Below are positions 5,367 through 12,855 of a stretch of DNA of 16,478 nucleotides, in pieces. This DNA comes from Desulfobacteraceae bacterium. Its GTDB lineage: Bacteria > Desulfobacterota > Desulfobacteria > Desulfobacterales > ETH-SRB1. A program made the translations under genes and the position numbers. The notes beneath the pieces are model-generated. The model made no database searches. It was not told the origin of the DNA and saw only the letters and a program-made list of their open reading frames with translations. Positions within the stretch are counted from its first letter, which is position 1, and every line of letters begins with the position of its first letter. The DNA is taken from assembly GCA_013202725.1 (NCBI GenBank), contig JABMRH010000202.1, positions 1 through 16,478 of the forward strand. The letters run 5' to 3'.

Positions 5367-6827
5367 ATGAACTGTAATATTCTTATCAATGCGATAGATC
5401 CTGAAGAATGCAGAATTGCGAAAGTAAAAGACGGCAAGCTGGAAGAATTTCATATAGAAAGCGCCGCAAGGGAAATAATCCACAGCAATATCTATAAAGG
5501 AATTATTGCGCATATTGAACCCAGCCTTCAGGCGGTTTTTGTCGATTATGGAGCGGAAAGGCACGGCTTTCTGCAAAAGCATGAAATTCACAGCGATTAC
5601 TTTCAGGACAGTCGTCCAGGAGATCGTTCAATAACAAATATAGTAAAACGCGGTCAGGAACTAATTGTGCAGGTCACAAAAGACCCGTACATGAAAAAAG
5701 GGGCCATGCTTTCGACACTTATATCTCTGCCTGGAAGATACATCGTCCTTTTGCCTGGAAGCAAAACAAGAGGGATTTCGCGCAAGGTTGAAGATGAAGA
5801 TGAGCGGAAACAGTTAAAAAGTATTATTGACGGCCTGGCTATTCCTGAAGGATTCGGCATTATCATCCGTACTGCCGGAACAAACACCACCAAGTCGCTC
5901 GTATCCAGGGATCTGAGATATCTTCTGCGACTGTGGAAAAACATCAAAAAAAATGTCAAAGATATAAAGGCACCGGCCCTTCTTTACAAAGACAGAAATC
6001 TTGCTTTAAGATCAATACGTGATTATTTTACTCCTGATGTTACTGAAATTCTGATAGACAATCCTTCAATATACCGTGAAACTAAAGACTTTATTAACAT
6101 CATATCTCCCAAGCACACAAAGATCGTTAAGCTTTATAAAGGCGCAAAACCGATATTTACAAAATACCAGCTTGAAGACCAGATTGCATCCATATTTGAA
6201 AGCCGTGTTGTCTTGAAATCCGGCGGTTCCATTGTAATAGAACAAACCGAGGCCATGGTCTCCATAGATGTCAATTCAGGCAAGGGAACCCGGGAAAAGT
6301 CGGTCGAAGAGACGGCATTTATGACCAATATTGAAGCAGCGGAAGAGATTGCGCGTCAATTGCGACTAAGGGATTTAGGCGGTCTGATAGTGATAGATTT
6401 TATCGACATGAGGGATCAGAAACACAAAACCAGGGTTGAAGGCATGTTGAAAACAAATCTAAAGGGAGACAAGGCCAAGACAAAAATTGGGAAAATCTCA
6501 AAGTTTGGTCTGCTTGAGATGTCAAGGCAAAGGCTCAGACCGTCTATCAAATTCGGCGGCTTTGAATCTTGCCGGTATTGCAAGGGAAAGGGGCTTACCC
6601 CGTCTCCTGAGACTCTGGGGGTAAGCTTGCTGCGCAAACTCAGCCTCGGAACTTTAAAAGAGGGGATTTCCAGCGTAAAAGCTATTGTGCCGACTGAAGT
6701 CGCAAATTATTTATTAAATAAAAAACGCAAGGAAATCTTTGACATGGAAGCCAGGCAAAATCTTTCAATTGAAATCAAAGGGGACAATACAATGGTCCCC
6801 GGAGAAAGCAATATTATTTATGAATAA
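5367..6827 (+). CDS. rng: Ribonuclease G/E family endoribonuclease
   Basis: Endoribonuclease for rRNA processing and mRNA decay, cutting single-stranded AU-rich RNA with a preference for 5'-monophosphate ends. The 486-residue protein has an N-terminal S1 domain (about 35-125, with VDYGAERHGFL at 59-69), the RNase H-like and 5'-sensor regions (about 160-280), and a catalytic DNase I-like domain. D301 in MVSIDVNSG and D344 in IVIDFIDM match the two metal-binding aspartates of RNase E. The zinc-link CRYCKGKG has C402 and C405. It has no long C-terminal degradosome scaffold, so it is RNase G-sized. AAGGGAG lies at 5342-5348, 18 bases before ATG 5367, which is unusually far; upstream ATT codons at 5361 and 5364 are alternatives but less likely. 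Confidence 0.94.
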   Translation: MNCNILINAIDPEECRIAKVKDGKLEEFHIESAAREIIHSNIYKGIIAHIEPSLQAVFVDYGAERHGFLQKHEIHSDYFQDSRPGDRSITNIVKRGQELIVQVTKDPYMKKGAMLSTLISLPGRYIVLLPGSKTRGISRKVEDEDERKQLKSIIDGLAIPEGFGIIIRTAGTNTTKSLVSRDLRYLLRLWKNIKKNVKDIKAPALLYKDRNLALRSIRDYFTPDVTEILIDNPSIYRETKDFINIISPKHTKIVKLYKGAKPIFTKYQLEDQIASIFESRVVLKSGGSIVIEQTEAMVSIDVNSGKGTREKSVEETAFMTNIEAAEEIARQLRLRDLGGLIVIDFIDMRDQKHKTRVEGMLKTNLKGDKAKTKIGKISKFGLLEMSRQRLRPSIKFGGFESCRYCKGKGLTPSPETLGVSLLRKLSLGTLKEGISSVKAIVPTEVANYLLNKKRKEIFDMEARQNLSIEIKGDNTMVPGESNIIYE

Positions 6828-7545
6828 GTCTTTAAAAATCCTTATAATCTGCGCAGTTGCCGTCGCTACGGCTGCAACAGGTTTATGGCTTTGGCAAAAG
6901 CAAAACAAAGCTCATCTTTCCGGGCAAATTGCTGAAAAAGCTTATATGCCTGTCAAGCCTCAACCCGTTATTAATTACAATAAGCTTCAAGACATTACAA
7001 AGAAACGTAAGGCAAAATACGGGCTTAAAAAAGGGGTTGACATTATTGTCAGATCTGATGAATCCTTTAAAGTGGGCGAATTAACCGTTTCCATGCAGGA
7101 AATCCAGGATAAGATACGGCTTAAAAGTGGCGATATCATAGAAAAGGATATAAAACCTGGCAAAATAGCGCCAAATAACAGTATAGAGGAATTCGGAATA
7201 TACGTTGTGCATTCCGGAGACAACTTATGGGCCATTCATTTTAAATTCTTAAAAGACTACTTTGATCGCAAGGATATTGCCATTTCTTCGCTTGCCGACG
7301 AACCAGACAGTTTCGGATATAGTTCAGGGGTGGGCAAACTTTTAAAATTTTCGGAAAAGACTGTTTGCATATACAATTTAAAGGAAGGAAAACTCGATGT
7401 TGACATTAATCTGATTTTCCCTTTAAGCAAGATAGTTGTCTATAATATGAGCCGGATTTTTGCGCTTCTGGATCATATAGACTACCAGCATGTAAACAAA
7501 ATTCAGTTTGACGGTGAAACGATCTGGATACCTGCCGAGAGGTAA
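6820..7545 (+). CDS. Membrane-anchored protein with LysM-like segment
   Basis: The 241-residue protein has one N-terminal hydrophobic segment (about 6-25, following MNKSLK), so it is probably an inner-membrane-anchored periplasmic protein. A stretch at 127-155 beginning YVVHSGDNLWAIH resembles the start of a LysM peptidoglycan-binding domain; the rest of the domain is poorly conserved. The C-terminus (DGETIWIPAER) resembles the hydrophobic closing motif seen in LysM-type proteins. The open frame extends upstream to 6739 inside rng, but ATG 6820 gives a proper membrane start, has GGAGAAAG upstream and overlaps rng by only 8 bases. Coupling with rng suggests cotranscription. The specific function is unknown. 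Confidence 0.72.
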   Translation: MNKSLKILIICAVAVATAATGLWLWQKQNKAHLSGQIAEKAYMPVKPQPVINYNKLQDITKKRKAKYGLKKGVDIIVRSDESFKVGELTVSMQEIQDKIRLKSGDIIEKDIKPGKIAPNNSIEEFGIYVVHSGDNLWAIHFKFLKDYFDRKDIAISSLADEPDSFGYSSGVGKLLKFSEKTVCIYNLKEGKLDVDINLIFPLSKIVVYNMSRIFALLDHIDYQHVNKIQFDGETIWIPAER

Positions 7546-7595
7546 GCTGAGAGCTGAGAGCTAAGAGCAACCAGCAACGAGTAACCAGCAACGAG
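7545..7595. repeat. Short tandem repeats between the LysM-like gene and purB
   Basis: The heptamer AGCTGAG is repeated at 7545-7551 and 7552-7558, with a variant AGCTAAG at 7559-7565. It is followed by two copies of AACCAGCAACGAG (7569-7581 and 7583-7595, 14-base period). The first heptamer overlaps the last base of the upstream stop codon. This is low-complexity spacer sequence with no coding signal; it replaces any obvious Shine-Dalgarno sequence for purB. Confidence 0.8.
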
Positions 7596-7610
7596 CTAAA
7601 ACATAAAATT

Positions 7611-8909
7611 ATGATAAAACGGTATACAAGAAAGGTCATGGGAGATATCTGGACCGATGAAAACAGGTATCAGGCATGGCTAAAGGTTGAAATATTAGCC
7701 TGTGAAGCCCTGGCAAAGAAAGGAAAGATCCCCAAAAAGGCCCTTGATAATATCAAAAAAAAAGCAGGATTTTCCATAAAAAGAATCGAAAAGATCGAGG
7801 CTGAAACCAGGCATGATGTAATCGCCTTTCTTACAGATGTTGCCGAACATGTCGGCCCTGATTCAAGATACATTCACATGGGCCTGACATCATCCGATAT
7901 TCTTGATACAAGCATGGCATATCTTCTCAGACAGGCCGGAAGAATTATTCTTAAAGACTGCAAAATCCTCTTACAGACAATCAAGAAAAAGGCATTTAAA
8001 CACAAAAACACAGTAATGATCGGACGCTCCCACGGAATCCATGCAGAGCCTATAACATTTGGCTTGAAGCTTGCGGTCTGGTATGATGAAATGCGTCGGA
8101 ATAAGGAAAGATTTGAGCGCGCTGTTGAAACAATAAGCTTCGGGAAGGTATCGGGAGCGGTGGGAACATTTGCCAATATCTCCCCGGACATTGAGGCGTA
8201 TGTATGTAAAAAACTGGGGCTTAAACCCGCTCCGGCCTCAACCCAGATTGTTCAAAGGGACAGGCATGCTGAATATTTTACAAGCCTGGCCATCATGGCT
8301 TCATCCATAGAAAAGATGGCGGTCGAAATAAGGCATTTGCAAAGAACAGAGGTTCTTGAAGCTGAAGAATTTTTCTCAAAAGGCCAGAAAGGTTCTTCAG
8401 CCATGCCGCACAAGTGCAATCCAATAGGGTCTGAAAATATATGCGGCCTTGCCCGTATCATACGTTCAAATGCCATGGCTTCCCTTGAGAATATTCCCCT
8501 GTGGCATGAACGGGATATCAGCCATTCCTCTGTTGAAAGGGTCATAGCGCCCGACAGCACAATACTGATCGATTATATATTAAACAAAATCACAAAAATC
8601 ATAGACAAGCTGGTCGTATATCCTGAAAGAATGAAACAAAACCTCAATATGCTTAAAGGGCTTGTCTTTTCTCAGCAAATATTGCTGGCTCTTGCAGAAT
8701 CCGGCGCAACTCGTGAAGATGCTTATAAAATAGTCCAGACAGTTGCTATGCGGGCTTGGAAGGATAAAAATGATTTCAAAGCCCTTGTTTTGAAAAACAA
8801 AAAGATTTGCAGCCTGCTCGGCTCTGAAAAAATTGAAGAAATATTTGACGTAAGCTATCATTTAAAGTATATCAGCGCCATTTTTAAACGTGTATTTGCT
8901 GACAGGTAA
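7611..8909 (+). CDS. purB: Adenylosuccinate lyase PurB
   Basis: Cleaves fumarate from SAICAR and from adenylosuccinate in purine synthesis; cytosolic homotetramer of the fumarase/aspartase superfamily. The 432-residue length is typical of the bacterial short form. Visible motifs are RHDV (68-71), GLTSSDILDT (91-100), GRSHGIHAEP with H141 (139-147), and the superfamily signature GSSAMPHKCNPIGSEN (261-276), which carries the catalytic serine loop. ATG 7611 gives the usual MIxRYT N-terminus, although no good ribosome binding site precedes it. It lies 65 bases after the LysM-like gene; no other purine genes are nearby. Confidence 0.96.
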   Translation: MIKRYTRKVMGDIWTDENRYQAWLKVEILACEALAKKGKIPKKALDNIKKKAGFSIKRIEKIEAETRHDVIAFLTDVAEHVGPDSRYIHMGLTSSDILDTSMAYLLRQAGRIILKDCKILLQTIKKKAFKHKNTVMIGRSHGIHAEPITFGLKLAVWYDEMRRNKERFERAVETISFGKVSGAVGTFANISPDIEAYVCKKLGLKPAPASTQIVQRDRHAEYFTSLAIMASSIEKMAVEIRHLQRTEVLEAEEFFSKGQKGSSAMPHKCNPIGSENICGLARIIRSNAMASLENIPLWHERDISHSSVERVIAPDSTILIDYILNKITKIIDKLVVYPERMKQNLNMLKGLVFSQQILLALAESGATREDAYKIVQTVAMRAWKDKNDFKALVLKNKKICSLLGSEKIEEIFDVSYHLKYISAIFKRVFADR

Positions 8910-8948
8910 ATAAATCCGCTTTTACCACGAAGTTTTTTGTAATCGCAA

Positions 8949-9611
8949 ATGGTCTGTTACATAATGCTAAAATATTATAAAATATTTTCTGTAAAAATTT
9001 TTCCGGCAATTATAGTTATCATCCTTTGTCTGGGATGCCGGGCTTTTGAGCCTGTAGAACGGCTTAAAGAGTCGTATGATCCTTACCATGGCGGTCAATA
9101 TAAGGCAGCCCTTACAAATTGGAGTAGAGAAGCCCGTATTTACAGAGGCCTGGACGTTGAACTAATAGCTACCGCCACATTCAAATCGTCTAAGTTCAGA
9201 GATGCTTATTCAAATGAGTATGCCAGGGCATACAAGCTGACAGGCAGTGAGAAAACAAAGGTGTTAAAAGATCAAAAAAATGCCGTTTTAGCTTATAATG
9301 ATTTTCTGCTTGCCGCATATGTGCCTGATAAAAAGCTCAATGATTTTCATAAAAAGAATTCCATATGGAAAATATATTTAACTGCTGGAAAAGGCGGGCT
9401 GACAGCTCCACTTGAAATCAGGAAAATAAAAAAGGTTGATGCTGTAACAATTCACTTTTTTCCTTATATAACTCCTTGGAAATCGGTGTACCTGGTCAGA
9501 TTTCCAGCAATATCTCCGGCAGCCGGCAAAGCTTTAATTGATGGCGACGCTGAAAATATAAAACTTATTATCACAAGCGTATTAGGCTCCGCTGAAATGG
9601 TTTGGGAATAA
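8949..9611 (+). CDS. Unidentified predicted lipoprotein
   Basis: The N-terminus has a hydrophobic signal (about 17-28) ending in the lipobox LCLGC, so C30 would be lipidated after cleavage by signal peptidase II. An internal ATG at 8964 gives a more typical 25-residue signal peptide and may be the true start; neither start has a clear ribosome binding site. The mature part (about 190 residues) starts with a segment rich in Tyr, Lys and Glu (DPYHGGQYKAALTNW), which could be helical. It has a mixed C-terminal half with KSVYLVRFP (177-185). I recognise no family. It sits between purB and yajC, and the context gives no clear function. Confidence 0.6.
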   Translation: MVCYIMLKYYKIFSVKIFPAIIVIILCLGCRAFEPVERLKESYDPYHGGQYKAALTNWSREARIYRGLDVELIATATFKSSKFRDAYSNEYARAYKLTGSEKTKVLKDQKNAVLAYNDFLLAAYVPDKKLNDFHKKNSIWKIYLTAGKGGLTAPLEIRKIKKVDAVTIHFFPYITPWKSVYLVRFPAISPAAGKALIDGDAENIKLIITSVLGSAEMVWE

Positions 9612-9665
9612 AGTGCCTTAGTGGCTAAATAATTACAAATAACAAAGAAAGAAGGAGGGTTAATT

Positions 9666-10028
9666 TTGATTGACATAGCATATGCAATGGGTCAGGGCGG
9701 CGGCGCTGCTGGACAGGGGGGTGGATTTTCAGCGTTTATCCCTCTTATTCTTATGTTCGTTATTTTTTATTTTCTTCTTATCCGGCCCCAGCAAAAAAAG
9801 CAGAAAGAGCAGCGTTCAATGGTCAGTAATCTTAAAAATGGAGACCGTATAATAACAACCGGCGGCATTCATGGACGCATTACCTCTGTTAGCGATGACA
9901 CTTTAACAATAGAGGTGGCGGATAAAGTCCGTATAAAGCTGAATCGAACTAATGTTTCAGCATTGCTCCAGTCTTCATCACAGGCTCAGCCGGCAAAAAT
10001 AGAGCAAACCGATTCAGATAAAAAATAA
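9666..10028 (+). CDS. yajC: Preprotein translocase subunit YajC
   Basis: Small single-span membrane protein that associates with SecD-SecF in the Sec holo-translocon. The 120-residue protein has a Gly/Gln-rich N-terminus (MGQGGGAAGQGGG), one transmembrane segment at about 22-39 and the hallmark LLIRPQQKKQKEQ (37-49), then a cytoplasmic tail with GDRIITTGGIHGRI. The start is TTG 9666: AGGAGG at 9653-9658 is seven bases before it, and the resulting MIDIAYAMG matches the family N-terminus. It is followed by secD after a 159-base spacer. Confidence 0.93.
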   Translation: MIDIAYAMGQGGGAAGQGGGFSAFIPLILMFVIFYFLLIRPQQKKQKEQRSMVSNLKNGDRIITTGGIHGRITSVSDDTLTIEVADKVRIKLNRTNVSALLQSSSQAQPAKIEQTDSDKK

Positions 10029-10040
10029 AGTAATAGTTCA

Positions 10041-10075
10041 CCGCACGCTTCGCTCAAGGCGCAGAGAGCGCAGAG
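10041..10075. repeat. Fragment of a GCGCAGAG-type dispersed repeat
   Basis: GCGCAGAG occurs twice (10059-10066 and 10068-10075) within an AAGGCGCAGAGAGCGCAGAG string, a short low-complexity repeat type commonly scattered in related genomes (from memory, not checked). Related snippets TACCACGAAG (around 8922) and GTGCCTTAGTGGC (around 9613) flank the lipoprotein gene. No function is suggested. Confidence 0.4.
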
Positions 10076-10130
10076 TTTATTTTTATTACATAGGGCTGAA
10101 CTGTTACAAAATAAAGACCAGAAATCAAAG

Positions 10131-10164
10131 AGAGCCCCGGTGATATAGGTTAATCCGGGGCTTT
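10131..10164 (+). terminator. GC-rich stem-loop between yajC and secD
   Basis: AGCCCCGG (10133-10140) and CCGGGGCT (10155-10162) form a perfect 8-bp stem, extendable to 10 pairs with one wobble, with a 14-base loop. Only three T residues follow, so it would be a weak terminator or attenuator. It could instead adjust secD-secF expression relative to yajC or stabilise an mRNA end. It ends 23 bases before the secD start codon. Confidence 0.5.
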
Positions 10165-10187
10165 AATATGATAAAAGGAATAGATCG

Positions 10188-11765
10188 TTGAAAAATATTT
10201 CCTGGAAATTAATTTTAGTTATAATCGTTGTTATAGCTGCTGTTATCTATATTCTTCCTTCAATCAAACCGACATGGTGGCCGCATAAGAAGATAAATCT
10301 CGGTCTCGATCTCCAGGGAGGCATGCATCTTGTGCTTGAAGTGGATACGGAAAAGGCTTTGGAAAGCACAATAGAACGCATTAGACTTGAGATCCGAAAC
10401 CTCTTAAAGAAAGAGCGCATAAGGTTTCTAAGCATAGAGAGGGTTAACGGCTCAAAGATCTTGGTCAGATTGCAGGGAAAGGATAACATCAACAGTTTTG
10501 AACAGATCCTGAACAAAGAGTTTAAAGATATGCGTCTTGTTTCAAAATCAACGGATGACGGGGTGCTTTCCATAGTTATGGATCTTCCTGAAGAAGAAAC
10601 CGATAATGTCAAAAAACTTGCGACAAGACAGGCCCTTGAAACCATAAGAAACCGTATCGACCAGTTTGGTGTGAGCGAACCCGACATTAGACATCAAGGC
10701 GAAAAACGTATCCTTATACAACTGCCCGGAATCAAGGATACACAAAGAGCAAAGGATCTCATCGGCAAAACAGCCCTTTTGGAGTTCAAGCTGGTGGATG
10801 AAACACACGATGTTAATGCTGCTCGAGATGGAAATATTCCTTTGGGAAGCGAAATACTTACTCAGATCACAAAGAGTCCAGACACAAATCGTGAAATAAA
10901 AAGCTACTTTCTCATTAAAAAGCAAACGCTCTTAACAGGTGCAAATCTCACAGACGCAAGGGTTCAGATAGATTCACAGTTCAATGAACCTTATGTTTCC
11001 CTTACTTTTGACAAAAAAGGCGGAAGAATTTTTGCCAAAATAACAGAAGAAAATGTAAAAAAACGCCTTGCAATTGTTTTGGACAATCATGTCTATTCAG
11101 CGCCGGTTATACAGGAAAAAATCACCGGCGGTGAGGCCCGCATTACAGGTAGCTTTACTTTGGAAGAGGCCAAGGATCTTGCCATAGCTCTGCGTGCCGG
11201 TGCGCTTCCCGCCCCTGTAAAAATACTTGAGGAAAGGACCGTCGGCCCCTCTCTTGGAGCTGATTCAATCAACAAAGGCCTTGTTTCAGTATGTGTCGGA
11301 GGTATTCTCGTAGTCCTGTTTATGATTATATATTATAAGGGTTCAGGTCTCATAGCAGATTTTGCTCTTATCCTTAATATTATGCTGATCGCCGGAGGAC
11401 TCGCAGCTTTTCAGGCTACCTTAACACTTCCGGGCATTGCTGGAATCATACTGACCATAGGAATTGCCGTGGATGCAAATGTTCTTATTTTTGAACGTAT
11501 CAGAGAAGAGCTAAATATCGGGAAAACACCGCGTGCTGCAGTAGATGCAGGGTATAATAAAGCCACGCTTACAATTTTAGATGCAAACGTCACAACACTT
11601 ATCGCAGCCCTTGTTTTGTTCCAGTTCGGAACAGGACCTGTTAAAGGATTTGCCGTTACACTGAGCCTGGGCGTAATTGCCAGTCTGTTTACATCTCTTA
11701 TCATGACACGGCTTGTATTCGACTATTTGTTAATTAACCGGAAAATAAAAAATTTAAGCATATAG
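10188..11765 (+). CDS. secD: Protein translocase subunit SecD
   Basis: RND-superfamily subunit that, with SecF, uses the ion gradient to pull exported proteins out of the SecYEG channel on the periplasmic side. The 525-residue protein has a first membrane segment (about 7-24), then the DLQGGMHL motif (41-48), the large periplasmic P1 domain (about 30-360, with IRNRIDQFGVSEPDI at 153-167), and five C-terminal membrane segments between about 366 and 515. GIAVDANVLIFERIREE (425-441) is the conserved charged helix linked to proton transfer. The start is TTG 10188, with AAGGA eight bases upstream. secF follows 49 bases downstream, separated by a small repeat insertion that overlaps the stop codon region. 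Confidence 0.95.
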   Translation: MKNISWKLILVIIVVIAAVIYILPSIKPTWWPHKKINLGLDLQGGMHLVLEVDTEKALESTIERIRLEIRNLLKKERIRFLSIERVNGSKILVRLQGKDNINSFEQILNKEFKDMRLVSKSTDDGVLSIVMDLPEEETDNVKKLATRQALETIRNRIDQFGVSEPDIRHQGEKRILIQLPGIKDTQRAKDLIGKTALLEFKLVDETHDVNAARDGNIPLGSEILTQITKSPDTNREIKSYFLIKKQTLLTGANLTDARVQIDSQFNEPYVSLTFDKKGGRIFAKITEENVKKRLAIVLDNHVYSAPVIQEKITGGEARITGSFTLEEAKDLAIALRAGALPAPVKILEERTVGPSLGADSINKGLVSVCVGGILVVLFMIIYYKGSGLIADFALILNIMLIAGGLAAFQATLTLPGIAGIILTIGIAVDANVLIFERIREELNIGKTPRAAVDAGYNKATLTILDANVTTLIAALVLFQFGTGPVKGFAVTLSLGVIASLFTSLIMTRLVFDYLLINRKIKNLSI

Positions 11766-11766
11766 C

Positions 11767-11796
11767 GAGACCAAGGGGGTGTTTTGCAAAGGTCTC
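11767..11796. repeat. 30-bp GAGACC...GGTCTC mini-element with 5-bp direct repeats
   Basis: The ends GAGACC (11767-11772) and GGTCTC (11791-11796) are inverted repeats flanked by ATAGC direct repeats (11762-11766 and 11797-11801). This looks like a tiny insertion or the remnant of one. Its right arm (GTTTTGCAAAGGTCTC, 11781-11796) is identical to 14081-14096, and most of it matches the window start in reverse. The left direct repeat contains the secD stop codon TAG. The 5-bp repeats are short enough that chance cannot be ruled out. Confidence 0.6.
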
Positions 11797-11814
11797 ATAG
11801 CAGGAGCATGTTTA

Positions 11815-12855
11815 ATGCAGCTTATAAAACCTGATATAAATATTAATTTCATCAGCAAAAGAAAAATTGCATTCTATATATCCATTGCAATGATCATCAT
11901 CAGTTTTTTCTCGTTGATAATACATAAGGGACCGAAATACGGGATCGATTTTGCCGGCGGGGTATTAATACAGGTTAAGTTTAACACGCCTGTTAACTTA
12001 GATGATGTAAGGTCGGGGCTCAATGAACTTGAATTAGGCAAATCATCGGTTCAAGAGTTTGGCGATAAAAAAGACAATGAATATCTTATAAGGACCGACA
12101 TGTCTATCTCGAACTCTCAAGGTTTTACTTACGGGGTAAAAAAAGCCCTTGAATACACCACGGGAAATCATGTGCAGATTCGTCGGGTCGAGATGGTAGG
12201 CCCACAGGTAGGCAAAGATTTACGTGAAAAAGCTCTGTTTGCCATGTTCTATGCCCTGCTCTTTATCACCATATATATATCCGGACGCTTTGAATTAAAG
12301 TGGATCTTAAGCGGCATTATGGCAGGAGCGCTGATGGTTGCCGTATATTTACTTTCCTTATTCAATGTTGGCGTAGCCTTCTTTATCAGCGCCGCCGTGG
12401 TCGTTACACTTATCCTCTTCTGGTTTCTTAAGCTCAAATACGCTATGGGCGCTATTGTTGCCCTTATACATGACATCATTATTACTGTAGGTATTTTTTC
12501 TATTTGCGACAAGGAATTTTCCCTTCCGATTATCGCCGCCCTTCTCACCATAATCGGATATTCTTTGAATGATACAATTGTTGTTTTTGACCGCATCCGT
12601 GAAAACCTCCGAAAATACCACAAAAATACTCTGGAAGTAGTCATAAACAAAAGTATAAATGAAACGCTCAGCCGTACAATTCTAACCTCTTTGACAACTC
12701 TTTTTGTGGTTGTCACCCTTTTTACTCTTGGAGGAGGAATTATCCACGACTTTGCATTCGCAATGATAGTCGGAGTGCTTATAGGAACATACTCCTCAAT
12801 ATTCGTGGCAAGCCCCATTCTCCTTGCCTGGCAAAAACATGGGAAGAAAAAATAA
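11815..12855 (+). CDS. secF: Protein translocase subunit SecF, with extra membrane hairpin
   Basis: Partner of SecD in the Sec-associated RND complex. The start is ATG 11815 with AGGAG eight bases upstream; the open frame begins at 11779 but that part is repeat sequence. The protein has 346 residues, against roughly 300-325 in most SecF. Visible are TM1 (about 18-36), YGIDFAGGVLIQVKF (42-56), VGPQVGKDLREKA (128-140), TM2 (about 141-156), VALIHDIIITVGIFSI (215-230) and YSLNDTIVVFDRIREN (249-264). Residues about 163-207 (hydrophobic, SGIMAGALMVAVYLL and AAVVVTLILFWFL) are not in the canonical protein and add two predicted membrane segments before the IHD helix, making eight rather than six. dprA begins at the next base after the stop. 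Confidence 0.94.
   Translation: MQLIKPDININFISKRKIAFYISIAMIIISFFSLIIHKGPKYGIDFAGGVLIQVKFNTPVNLDDVRSGLNELELGKSSVQEFGDKKDNEYLIRTDMSISNSQGFTYGVKKALEYTTGNHVQIRRVEMVGPQVGKDLREKALFAMFYALLFITIYISGRFELKWILSGIMAGALMVAVYLLSLFNVGVAFFISAAVVVTLILFWFLKLKYAMGAIVALIHDIIITVGIFSICDKEFSLPIIAALLTIIGYSLNDTIVVFDRIRENLRKYHKNTLEVVINKSINETLSRTILTSLTTLFVVVTLFTLGGGIIHDFAFAMIVGVLIGTYSSIFVASPILLAWQKHGKKK

Noticed and set aside
11779..11814. Upstream ATG start for secF
   Set aside because: Those 12 codons are repeat sequence (GTTTTGCAAAGGTCTC region), and ATG 11815 has a proper AGGAG site.
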